Positions 1 through 5,132 of a stretch of DNA of 5,671 bases are shown piece after piece. Within the stretch, counting starts at the first letter, position 1; each line of letters starts with the position of its first letter. The stretch is from the NCBI GenBank assembly GCA_012270695.1, contig JAAXHV010000061.1, positions 1-5,671 on the forward strand. Direction: 5' to 3'. The stretch comes from Gammaproteobacteria bacterium (lineage in GTDB: Bacteria > Pseudomonadota > Gammaproteobacteria > Eutrophobiales > Eutrophobiaceae). The translations under genes and the position numbers were made by a program. The notes below the pieces were generated by a model. The model did no database searches. It saw only the letters and a program-made list of their open reading frames with translations, and was not told the origin of the DNA.

Positions 1-180
1 GCAACCCCTGCCAGCGCCTGGGAGGTATCCCCGAAGTTATTCTCCCGCCCACTGGACGATTTCAACCGCATACTGGCCTTTGGTGAAACCCTGGCTCACC
101 TTGAATACCTGCACAACCGGGGGGAATTGACAAAACAATTCCATAACGGGACCTGTTACTACGCGCAGGCAGGCAACTGA
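1..180 (+). CDS. MBL-fold metallo-hydrolase, C-terminal end (partial)
   Basis: Frame 1 is open from the window edge to a TGA at 178-180 and gives 59 residues. The stretch reads AWEVSPKLFSRPLDDF, then LAFGETLAHLEYLHNRGEL. This is the pattern of the small winged-helix domain that follows the metallo-beta-lactamase fold in LACTB2-like and related proteobacterial hydrolases: a 'W-E-V' helix, an 'LAHL-x-L' helix and a 'G-x-L' turn. The zinc-binding HxHxDH part lies outside the window, so catalytic competence cannot be judged. Members of the superfamily hydrolyse esters, thioesters or phosphodiesters, and the substrate here is unknown. The gene converges on the deacetylase gene across a 60-bp gap rich in palindromes. 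The family call rests on recognition of the C-terminal pattern only. Confidence 0.6.
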   Translation, partial: ATPASAWEVSPKLFSRPLDDFNRILAFGETLAHLEYLHNRGELTKQFHNGTCYYAQAGN

Positions 181-190
181 CATGAGGGGG

Positions 191-206
191 CGGATTTAAA
201 ATCCGT
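191..206. repeat. Palindromic repeat, copy 1
   Basis: CGGATTTAAAATCCGT is a short near-palindrome (CGGAT / ATCCG arms). It differs from bases 237-251 only by one extra T. It sits 10 nt after the stop of the MBL-fold gene. No T-tract follows, so it is not a classical intrinsic terminator, although a hairpin at a convergent gene end could still stabilise or stop transcripts. Confidence 0.55.
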
Positions 207-231
207 ACTCAGAGAATCTGCAACGCCGCCA

Positions 232-255
232 GGGGACGGATTAAAATCCGTCCCC
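232..255. repeat. Perfect 11-bp-arm palindrome, copy 2, overlapping a gene end
   Basis: Two perfect 11-base arms, GGGGACGGATT and AATCCGTCCCC, are separated by AA. The core repeats the element at 191-206. The TAA of the deacetylase gene (plus-strand 241-243) lies in the centre, so the palindrome encodes the last residues G-D-G-F. There is no U-run on either strand. The GGGGAC...GTCCCC ends resemble REP-like dispersed palindromes, but only two copies are visible here, so that assignment is inference. It may also act as a bidirectional transcript end. Confidence 0.65.
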
Positions 256-1197
256 GGAGGATTTGGAAAGCGCTTTCAGGTGCTCCTCGATACACAGCGG
301 CAACATCGTCAGGTTATAGCCGCCTTCCAGCACTGAGACGATGCGTCCCCCGGCGTGCTTGTCTGCCATTTCCATTACCCTGGCTGTCATCCAGCAGTAA
401 AACCCGGTGCTGAGGTTGATCTCTCCCAATGGATCGTCCCGATGGGCATCGAACCCGGCAGAGATGATGACGAATTGCGGTTTGAACTCATCTATTGCGG
501 GCAGGATTTTTTCCATGAAGGCGGCTTCATAGTCCTTATCGCTGCTGCCGGCGCGCATGGGGCAGTTCAGGGTGGCGCCCCTGCCTTTGCCGATACCGGT
601 TTCAGACCAGGCGCCGGTGCCGGGATAAAAGGGATACTGGTGGGTGCTTACGAACAGCACCGAGGGGTCTTCCTCAAACGTATGCTGTGTGCCGTTGCCG
701 TGGTGTACGTCCCAATCCAGGATCAGCACCTTATCCAGACCGTGCCGGACCTGCAGGTAGCGCGCCAGGATGGCTACGTTATTGAGGATGCAAAAACCCA
801 TGGCCTGGTCATACTCGGCGTGGTGGCCGGGCGGGCGCACCAGGGCAAAGCCGTTGCTTATTTCCCGGTTAATTACGCCATCCGCCAGCGCGATAGCCGC
901 CCCGGCCGCCTTGAGGGCAACGCCATAGGATGCTTCGCTGACCGAGACGTCCAAGCTGTCAAGAAAAGCGCGCCCGCCGGCGCAGGTCTGGCGGGCGCGG
1001 GCCAGGTACGCGGAAGAATGATTGGTCTCGATGACTGCCTGATCCACCGGCAACGCATCAATGTGTTTCAGTTCATCACCCAGGGGAAGGGCATTCAGGT
1101 GCTCCATCGTGGCACTGAGCCGTTCCGCACACTCCGGATGCCCGGCGCCGGTGTGGTGTGAGAGGAACGCTTCGTCAAATACGAATCCGGTAGCCAT
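241..1197 (-). CDS. Class II histone-deacetylase-like amidohydrolase
   Basis: A 318-residue cytoplasmic protein, a normal length for the bacterial HDAC-like family (Zn-dependent deacetylases of acetyl-lysine, acetylpolyamine or similar amides). All active-site motifs are visible. RPPGHH (121-126) has the His dyad H125/H126. DWDVHHGNGT (161-170) has zinc ligands D163 and H165. SAGFDAHRDDPLG (246-258) supplies the third ligand, most likely D255. EGGYN (291-295) has the transition-state Tyr294. The N-terminus MATGFVFDEAFLSHHTGAGHP matches the usual family start, which supports the ATG at 1195-1197, although no strong Shine-Dalgarno precedes it. The stop lies inside a palindrome, so the final GDGF is repeat-encoded. 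It appears monocistronic in this view, transcribed away from tRNA-Thr. The physiological substrate cannot be told; it is closer to class II/acetylpolyamine-type proteins than to AcuC. Confidence 0.93.
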   Translation of the reverse strand: MATGFVFDEAFLSHHTGAGHPECAERLSATMEHLNALPLGDELKHIDALPVDQAVIETNHSSAYLARARQTCAGGRAFLDSLDVSVSEASYGVALKAAGAAIALADGVINREISNGFALVRPPGHHAEYDQAMGFCILNNVAILARYLQVRHGLDKVLILDWDVHHGNGTQHTFEEDPSVLFVSTHQYPFYPGTGAWSETGIGKGRGATLNCPMRAGSSDKDYEAAFMEKILPAIDEFKPQFVIISAGFDAHRDDPLGEINLSTGFYCWMTARVMEMADKHAGGRIVSVLEGGYNLTMLPLCIEEHLKALSKSSGDGF

Positions 1198-1206
1198 GGC
1201 ATTTTT

Positions 1207-1249
1207 AATTCAAATGGGCAGTGAGAATATTATATACAAGATTTGAATT
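1207..1249. promoter_or_regulatory. 9-bp inverted repeat flanking the deacetylase -10 box
   Basis: AATTCAAAT (1207-1215) and ATTTGAATT (1241-1249) are exact reverse complements separated by 25 bases. The spacer contains the putative -10 of the deacetylase promoter. The half-site centres are 34 bp apart, about three helical turns. This arrangement would suit a looping or cooperatively bound repressor. The region is AT-rich, so chance is possible; no known regulator is recognised. Confidence 0.35.
1229..1234 (-). promoter_or_regulatory. Putative -10 box for the deacetylase gene
   Basis: On the minus strand bases 1234-1229 read TATAAT, a perfect sigma-70 -10 hexamer, preceded by a TG two bases upstream (close to an extended -10). 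Transcription would start near 1222, giving a leader of about 25 nt before the ATG. No good -35 hexamer lies 16-18 bp upstream. Confidence 0.4.
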
Positions 1250-1268
1250 GTAGAGTTCTTTAAAGTGA

Positions 1269-1297
1269 TTGAAGTTATGCCGAGGTTGGCAGACAAT
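1269..1297 (+). promoter_or_regulatory. Putative tRNA-Thr promoter
   Basis: TTGAAG (1269-1274) and GACAAT (1292-1297) each match the sigma-70 consensus at four of six positions and are spaced by exactly 17 bp. The expected start near 1304 would leave only about five leader bases before the mature tRNA at 1309, which fits a monocistronic tRNA gene. Confidence 0.5.
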
Positions 1298-1308
1298 ACA
1301 CTTTCACT

Positions 1309-1384
<76 letters not shown>

Positions 1385-1431
1385 TTTATTATATTTATCA
1401 GTTCCGTTATCTTCCGGGCATCCAACCGGGA

Positions 1432-2778
1432 TTATTCATCTATTTCCGCTGCCAGATAGGTAACGACTGCCCAGGCCGCGACGTTTTGCTTCAGTTGTTC
1501 AGGATCGATCTTGTCCAGGGTATCGTCTGCCGTATGGTGATAGTCAAAATAGTCGCTGCCCTCCTGCCGCAGTCGAAAGATACGCACCCCTTTTTCTTCC
1601 AGGGGGACGATATCGGGACCGCCGGAACTGGCAGCCTCCCCTTTTTCAATGCCCAGGGCTTCCAGCACGGGCATGGCGGTGTCCATCAACACAGGATTAT
1701 CCGTATCGAACCGCCATATCGCGCCTGCGCCGAAATCGGATTCCGAGGCATAGATATGATTTCTCAGGGTGTCGGCATTGGCTGTTACATATTGCTTTGC
1801 GCCCCATAACCCGGCTTCCTCATTTCCGAAGAGTACCAGACGTATGCTGCTGCGCGGCTTGCGTGGCAACTCGCCAATCAGGTGTGCGGCGGCAGTGGTG
1901 ATGGCCACGCCGGCGCCGTCATCCAGCGCGCCGGTTCCCAGATCCCAGGAATCCAGGTGAGCGCCGACCAGGACAAGTTTTTCAGGGGTCTCACGACCAT
2001 TGACTTGGGCAATGACGTTCCAGGAATGCCCTGCTTCCCGGTAATCGATCTTGACATTCAGAGAGATCTTAACGGCCTCACTCCGTGCCATGATGCGCGC
2101 CAGTTGATCCGCGTCCGGTGCGGATAATGCGACAGCAGGCAAGGGTTCTTTTGCCAGGGTGGATACCCCCGTGTGGGGGAAGCGATGACTATCCGTGCCG
2201 ATAGAACGGATCATCACGGCGATTGCTCCTTTTTCCTCGGCAATCAGACCTGCTTCATAGCGCACCTTGACGGAGTCGCTGTAGCCTGACCCTGTCCGGG
2301 TACGCTCCGTAAAGTGATTGATAAAAACGATTTTGTCCTTAACCTGTTCCAAGGGAGCATCCTGCAGGGCCTCCAGGCTTGCGAAGCCTGCGACATCCGC
2401 GGTGACTTCACCCTGGGTAGAACCGCTGTAGCCCAGAGCCGTGATATGCAACTTTTGTGGAAACGGGGATACGACTCCTGCGCTTTCATGATGGCGCGTC
2501 CAGACAGGAAATTCGATACGTTCCAACCATACCTTGTCGAATGAAAGGGTCTCCAGTTGTCGTTTTGCCCATTCGACTGCGCGGTGGTCCGCTTCAGTAC
2601 CGGCCAGACGCGGACCCACCTCCGTTGTGAGGCCATCGACGATTTCCCAGGCCAGGTTGGATGCCATTCCAGCCTCTCGCAACTGCATTGCGGTGTGTTG
2701 TGCCGTATTGTTCTGTGCCTGTGCCAGACAGGTAAGAAGGCATAATACGATTAACAACAGGTGACTGTTTTTTATCAA
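1432..2778 (-). CDS. Secreted M28 zinc peptidase, carboxypeptidase Q-like
   Basis: A 448-residue exported metallopeptidase. Residues 1-21 form a Sec signal peptide (MIKN, a hydrophobic stretch, and an A-x-A site before Q22). A PA-type insert covers roughly 120-245. The M28 catalytic domain carries H274 and D286 (AHLDSWDLGTGALDDGAG), the E320/E321 pair (GNEEAG), D348 (SESDFGAG) and H415 (YHHTADDT), the expected two-zinc set. The order of motifs, including GPD near 387-389 and the ending AAWAVVTYLAAEI, matches animal carboxypeptidase Q and its bacterial relatives, which cleave dipeptides or terminal residues. The start is TTG at 2776-2778. The first in-frame ATG (Met31) would remove the signal peptide, so TTG is preferred. 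A GGAG lies 13 nt upstream, rather far away. It follows folE by 41 nt on the same strand and is probably co-transcribed. Confidence 0.92.
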   Translation of the reverse strand: MIKNSHLLLIVLCLLTCLAQAQNNTAQHTAMQLREAGMASNLAWEIVDGLTTEVGPRLAGTEADHRAVEWAKRQLETLSFDKVWLERIEFPVWTRHHESAGVVSPFPQKLHITALGYSGSTQGEVTADVAGFASLEALQDAPLEQVKDKIVFINHFTERTRTGSGYSDSVKVRYEAGLIAEEKGAIAVMIRSIGTDSHRFPHTGVSTLAKEPLPAVALSAPDADQLARIMARSEAVKISLNVKIDYREAGHSWNVIAQVNGRETPEKLVLVGAHLDSWDLGTGALDDGAGVAITTAAAHLIGELPRKPRSSIRLVLFGNEEAGLWGAKQYVTANADTLRNHIYASESDFGAGAIWRFDTDNPVLMDTAMPVLEALGIEKGEAASSGGPDIVPLEEKGVRIFRLRQEGSDYFDYHHTADDTLDKIDPEQLKQNVAAWAVVTYLAAEIDE

Positions 2779-2819
2779 AGCTTCAGTCCAACTCCAGGTG
2801 ATCTGGCGAGATATCCGGG

Positions 2820-3362
2820 TCAGGTTGATTTCAGTAGAGAGAACAATTCGGCTCGGGTGCTGGGGTTGGTGCGGAAAATACCCAGCATAGCGGAAGTTTT
2901 CATCACGGAATTTTGTTTTTCCACCCCGCGCATCATCATGCAGAGATGTTGGGATTCAATGATGACTGCGACGTCTTCAACTTCCGTTACAGCATTCATG
3001 GCACGGGCGATGTCCATGGTAAGGTTCTCCTGGTTTTGCAGCCGGCGTGCGTACATATCGACGATTCGGGCGACCTTGGACAGGCCTATGACAAACTTGT
3101 CCGGGATGTAAGCTACGTGACATTTGCCCACGAACGGCAGCAAGTGGTGTTCGCACAGCGAGTACAGTTCAATATCCTGGACGGCGACCATCTCGCGGCT
3201 CTGCGTCGGGAAGCGCGCATCGTTGATGATTTCTTCCAGTGTCTGCGCATAGCCGCGGGTTAGAAAGCGCATTGCCCGGGCTGCGCGTTCGGGGGTGCCT
3301 TTCAATCCAGGCCGGTCAATATCCTCGATTTCTCTGATAATTTTTGCATACGCCTGTTCCAT
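2820..3362 (-). CDS. folE: GTP cyclohydrolase I (type IA)
   Basis: A 180-residue cytoplasmic enzyme converting GTP to 7,8-dihydroneopterin triphosphate, the entry step to folate and tetrahydropterin cofactors. Signature segments are GLKGTPERAARAM (19-31), the zinc site LYSLCEHHLLPF (66-77) with C70 and H73, catalytic-type H72, HVAYIPD followed by VIGLSKVARIVDM (91-103), and SQHLCMMMRGV (137-147) with the third zinc ligand C141. These correspond to C110, H113 and C181 of the E. coli enzyme, so it is the zinc-bound FolE and not FolE2. It lacks about 40 N-terminal residues relative to E. coli, as many bacterial FolE do. The ATG at 3360-3362 has only a weak GGA upstream. It is divergent from the FAD oxidoreductase region and is the first gene of a likely folE-peptidase unit. 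Confidence 0.97.
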   Translation of the reverse strand: MEQAYAKIIREIEDIDRPGLKGTPERAARAMRFLTRGYAQTLEEIINDARFPTQSREMVAVQDIELYSLCEHHLLPFVGKCHVAYIPDKFVIGLSKVARIVDMYARRLQNQENLTMDIARAMNAVTEVEDVAVIIESQHLCMMMRGVEKQNSVMKTSAMLGIFRTNPSTRAELFSLLKST

Positions 3363-3394
3363 ACGAATTATGTCCAGTGTTCAATAGAGGAGAC

Positions 3395-3407
3395 TAAGTT
3401 TACCTGT
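3395..3407 (+). repeat. 13-bp direct repeat TAAGTTTACCTGT, copy 1
   Basis: TAAGTTTACCTGT here is identical, in the same orientation, to bases 5065-5077. Both copies are in non-coding DNA ahead of the right-hand flavoprotein genes. This copy also lies 33 nt upstream of the folE start codon on the other strand. It may be a regulator site or a promoter element; neither is proven. Confidence 0.5.
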
Positions 3408-3417
3408 TTTATCAGGT
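3402..3417. promoter_or_regulatory. Operator-like inverted repeat upstream of folE
   Basis: ACCTGTTTTATCAGGT has perfect 5-bp arms (ACCTG/CAGGT) around a 6-bp AT-rich spacer. It overlaps the 13-bp repeat and lies 40-55 bp upstream of the folE ATG, a normal operator position. It does not fit LexA (CTG-N10-CAG). The second copy of the 13-mer lacks the right arm. Confidence 0.35.
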
Positions 3418-3506
3418 TTCTGCATTATCGCCGGAGTCGGCTCCATCGCCTGGGTCGACTATCGCGACGCCCTTGCAACTTGACGAGGCGGCTGCACTGT
3501 GAGTAG

Positions 3507-3650
3507 TATCGGACTTCTCCTGCTAACTGGGATGAATGCATTACCATAGGGGAAGCGCAGGAAATTTACCGGACCGCCCTCGACAACGATAACGAAGTTC
3601 CCATCCTGGATGTCAAGCAGACCGGGCAATTACGTGGGGGGACAGGATAA
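3507..3650 (+). pseudogene. Coding-like 3' remnant ending in TAATG overlap with the DAO gene
   Basis: A 47-codon open stretch (YRTSPANWDECITIGEAQ, then EIYRTALDNDNEVPILDVK, ending GQLRGGTG) runs from just after a TAG at 3504-3506 to a TAA at 3648-3650. That TAA shares its last A with the ATG of the next gene. This TAATG junction is typical of translationally coupled operon genes, and the composition looks protein-like. No ATG, GTG or TTG start exists in the frame, and the upstream frames are broken. The simplest reading is the C-terminal remnant of a lost operon partner. A faint likeness to the last helix and strand of Gfo/Idh/MocA dehydrogenases is not enough to name it. A short peptide from a rare start is a less likely alternative. 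Confidence 0.4.
3636..3642 (+). promoter_or_regulatory. Ribosome binding site of the DAO-type oxidoreductase
   Basis: GGGGGGA lies seven bases before the ATG at 3650-3652 and supports this start. It is embedded in the last codons of the preceding frame, as expected for coupled translation. Confidence 0.55.
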
Positions 3651-5005
3651 TGATCGAGTTCAGGGGTTGCGGCATCGTACCCGGTGTGACGCGCGCGCTG
3701 GCCGTGGAAAGTGACCGGGATGTGCCAGCCGAGGCAGATGCGGTCGTCATCGGCGGCGGATTGCTCGGTTGTATCACTGCGCTGAACCTGGCGGAGAGAG
3801 GTGTTAGCGTTGTCCTGTGTGAGAAAGGCGCGGTCGCCGGCGAAGCCTCCGGGCGCGCCGCCGGTCTGGTCGAATATGAACTGCTCTCGCCCATCAAGAT
3901 GGAACTCATCGCCTGTTCCATCGACCTTTGGCATGCTATGCCGGAACGGGTCAACGGGGATATCGGCTATTCCGGCCCGGGCCTTGTCAGCCTGTACAGG
4001 GAGGAAGAGCCTGCGGAATTTGCCTCGGCCTGGCTCAAGGACATGCGGGGGCAGCCGGGGGTGGATGCACACATGATAACGGAAAAGGAGATCAAAGCCC
4101 TTGACGCGGGGCTGGGCAGCGGTTGGCACGGCGCCCTGCACCAGGCTAATGGCGCGGCTATCGAACCGCGCCTGGCAGCGCCGGCCATTGCCCGGGCTGC
4201 ACGCGCCAGGGGAGCCGTACTGTTGCAGTCATGCGCGGTGCGGAGTATCGAACGCCACGGCGGCGCGGTCGCCGGGGTCATCACGGAAAAGGGCAGTATC
4301 AAGACCGCCAACGCGGTCATCGCGGGCGGGGTCTGGTCTCCCATGCTGGCCGCGCACCTGGGCTTGGAACTGCCGCAGATGATGATTTTCGCGGAGCAGT
4401 GCAGTATCGAACCCGTTGCCGGTGGCCCGGCCATCTCGGGCATGACACCGGCCGGTTACTACCGGCGCGAACCCGACGGCGGTTACATGCTGGCCGCCGC
4501 AGCCGGACGCATTCCCCTGACGCTGTCCATCGTGAAGAATATCCGCAAGCTGATGGCTGCGTCCACGGACGTGGACCAGGACATGCGGCCGGCGCTGAAC
4601 CTGCGCACGTTTTTCTGGGACATCCGGGCCAATCGGAAAAGGCCGGCGGACCGGGTTTCCGTATTCGAGGAAAACCGCATCCTGCAACCGGAGCCTATCC
4701 CCGGGATTACCGATGAAGCTGTTGCGGGTATGGGCCAGTACATCCCTGCCTTTGCCGGCTGCAAGGTACGCGAGGTGTATACCGGGTCACTGATGTCCAC
4801 TATCGACAACCTGGGGGTGATCTCGCCGGTAGGCAGCATACCCGGACTTTACATCGGCGCCGGTATGTTATACGGCCTGACCATGAGTGCCGCCGCGGGC
4901 GAAGCGCTGGCGGACATGGTTACCGGCGAGAAGCCGAAATTTGATATCACGCCGTACCGTTATGAACGCTTCGTGGACGGTTCGGAGTTTGTGTTTCATC
5001 CCTGA
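3650..5005 (+). CDS. DAO-family FAD-dependent oxidoreductase
   Basis: A 451-residue flavoprotein of the D-amino-acid oxidase/dehydrogenase (DAO) fold, which oxidises C-N bonds of amino acids or other secondary amines. The Rossmann site AVVIGGGLLGC (31-41) has G35-x-G37-x-x-G40, and E58 at the end of beta-2 (VVLCEKG) should bind the adenosine ribose. GEASGRAAGLV (64-74) is the family's second FAD contact. The C-terminal IPGLYIGAGMLYGLTMS region (397-413), followed by AAGEALADMVTGEKP, closes the FAD site. About 30 residues precede the Rossmann strand, as in several DadA/sarcosine-oxidase-like proteins with a substrate-side N-terminal strand. No signal peptide or membrane helix is evident. Both the RBS and the TAATG overlap support the start. 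The missing upstream partner may have been its operon mate. The substrate is unknown. Confidence 0.9.
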   Translation: MIEFRGCGIVPGVTRALAVESDRDVPAEADAVVIGGGLLGCITALNLAERGVSVVLCEKGAVAGEASGRAAGLVEYELLSPIKMELIACSIDLWHAMPERVNGDIGYSGPGLVSLYREEEPAEFASAWLKDMRGQPGVDAHMITEKEIKALDAGLGSGWHGALHQANGAAIEPRLAAPAIARAARARGAVLLQSCAVRSIERHGGAVAGVITEKGSIKTANAVIAGGVWSPMLAAHLGLELPQMMIFAEQCSIEPVAGGPAISGMTPAGYYRREPDGGYMLAAAAGRIPLTLSIVKNIRKLMAASTDVDQDMRPALNLRTFFWDIRANRKRPADRVSVFEENRILQPEPIPGITDEAVAGMGQYIPAFAGCKVREVYTGSLMSTIDNLGVISPVGSIPGLYIGAGMLYGLTMSAAAGEALADMVTGEKPKFDITPYRYERFVDGSEFVFHP

Positions 5006-5036
5006 CTAATGTCTGCGTAGGCCTGCTTCATATTTA

Positions 5037-5067
5037 TTACGTCCCGGTTCTTGTACAAGGGACGTAA
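5037..5067. promoter_or_regulatory. 9-bp stem inverted repeat after the DAO gene
   Basis: TTACGTCCC (5037-5045) and GGGACGTAA (5059-5067) are exact reverse complements around a 13-base loop that itself contains the 8-bp palindrome TTGTACAA (5051-5058). It begins 31 nt after the DAO stop and ends 65 nt before the next ATG. No T-run follows, so it is a poor intrinsic terminator. It may be an operator for the next gene or an attenuating hairpin. The right arm overlaps the 13-bp repeat by three bases. Confidence 0.45.
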
Positions 5068-5077
5068 GTTTACCTGT
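5065..5077 (+). repeat. 13-bp direct repeat TAAGTTTACCTGT, copy 2
   Basis: Identical to bases 3395-3407 and in the same orientation. It lies 55 nt upstream of the ATG at 5133, compatible with a promoter-proximal site for the last gene. Sequence on either side of the two copies is not otherwise conserved. Confidence 0.5.
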
Positions 5078-5095
5078 GAGGGGATCGCAGACGCT

Positions 5096-5122
5096 GGTAG
5101 AGCAGCAGCTACGTGTAATGCG
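5096..5122 (+). other. tRNA-Thr-like fragment (D-arm to anticodon arm)
   Basis: GGTAGAGCA (5096-5104) and GTAATGCG (5115-5122) are identical to 1326-1334 and 1343-1350 of the tRNA-Thr(CGU) gene and occur in the same order, with a spacing longer by 2 nt. No acceptor stem or T-arm is present, so it is not a tRNA gene. It may be a decayed tRNA fragment or coincidence. Confidence 0.25.
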
Positions 5123-5127
5123 GGGAG
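5122..5127 (+). promoter_or_regulatory. Ribosome binding site deciding the start at 5133
   Basis: GGGGAG lies five bases before ATG 5133-5135. An in-frame ATG at 5118-5120 would add MRGAV but has no comparable site, so the downstream start is preferred. Confidence 0.6.
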
Positions 5128-5132
5128 CAGTA

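Larger units (their letters stand above)
3363..3506. other. Intergenic region divergent to folE
   Basis: No credible start-to-stop gene is seen on either strand. All three plus-strand frames are interrupted (for example TAA at 3395-3397, TGA at 3481-3483, TGA at 3500-3502, TAG at 3504-3506). Short open stretches such as GVGSIAWVDYRDALAT (ending at 3481-3483) read like coding sequence and could be decayed upstream parts of the remnant at 3507-3650. The 13-mer and the inverted repeat listed separately lie here and are the best candidates for folE or rightward-operon control. No convincing sigma-70 promoter for folE was found. Confidence 0.5.

Noticed and set aside
355..1161. 268-aa plus-strand ORF opposite the deacetylase
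   Set aside because: It is a shadow in GC-rich coding DNA; the minus-strand frame has every HDAC-family motif.
1412..1431. Possible terminator hairpin between the peptidase gene and tRNA-Thr
   Set aside because: Only a 4-bp CCGG self-complementary pair can form and no T-run follows.
2725..2735. Lipoprotein signal (lipobox) at Cys17 of the peptidase
   Set aside because: The residues before Cys are L-L-T, not a proper lipobox; the A-Q-A site after it fits ordinary signal peptidase I.
3402..3417. LexA box upstream of folE
   Set aside because: Spacing is CTG-N6-CAG rather than CTG-N10-CAG.
3499..3549. 16-codon GTG-started hydrophobic peptide (SSIGLLLLTG...)
   Set aside because: Too short, no ribosome binding site, and it overlaps the more protein-like frame at 3507-3650.
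3566..4141. 191-aa minus-strand ORF across the DAO start
   Set aside because: It overlaps the recognised FAD-binding N-terminus of the DAO protein and shows no family motifs.
4229..4716. ORFs of about 150-160 aa on both strands inside the DAO gene
   Set aside because: They have low-complexity, Arg/Gly-rich translations typical of alternate frames of high-GC coding sequence.
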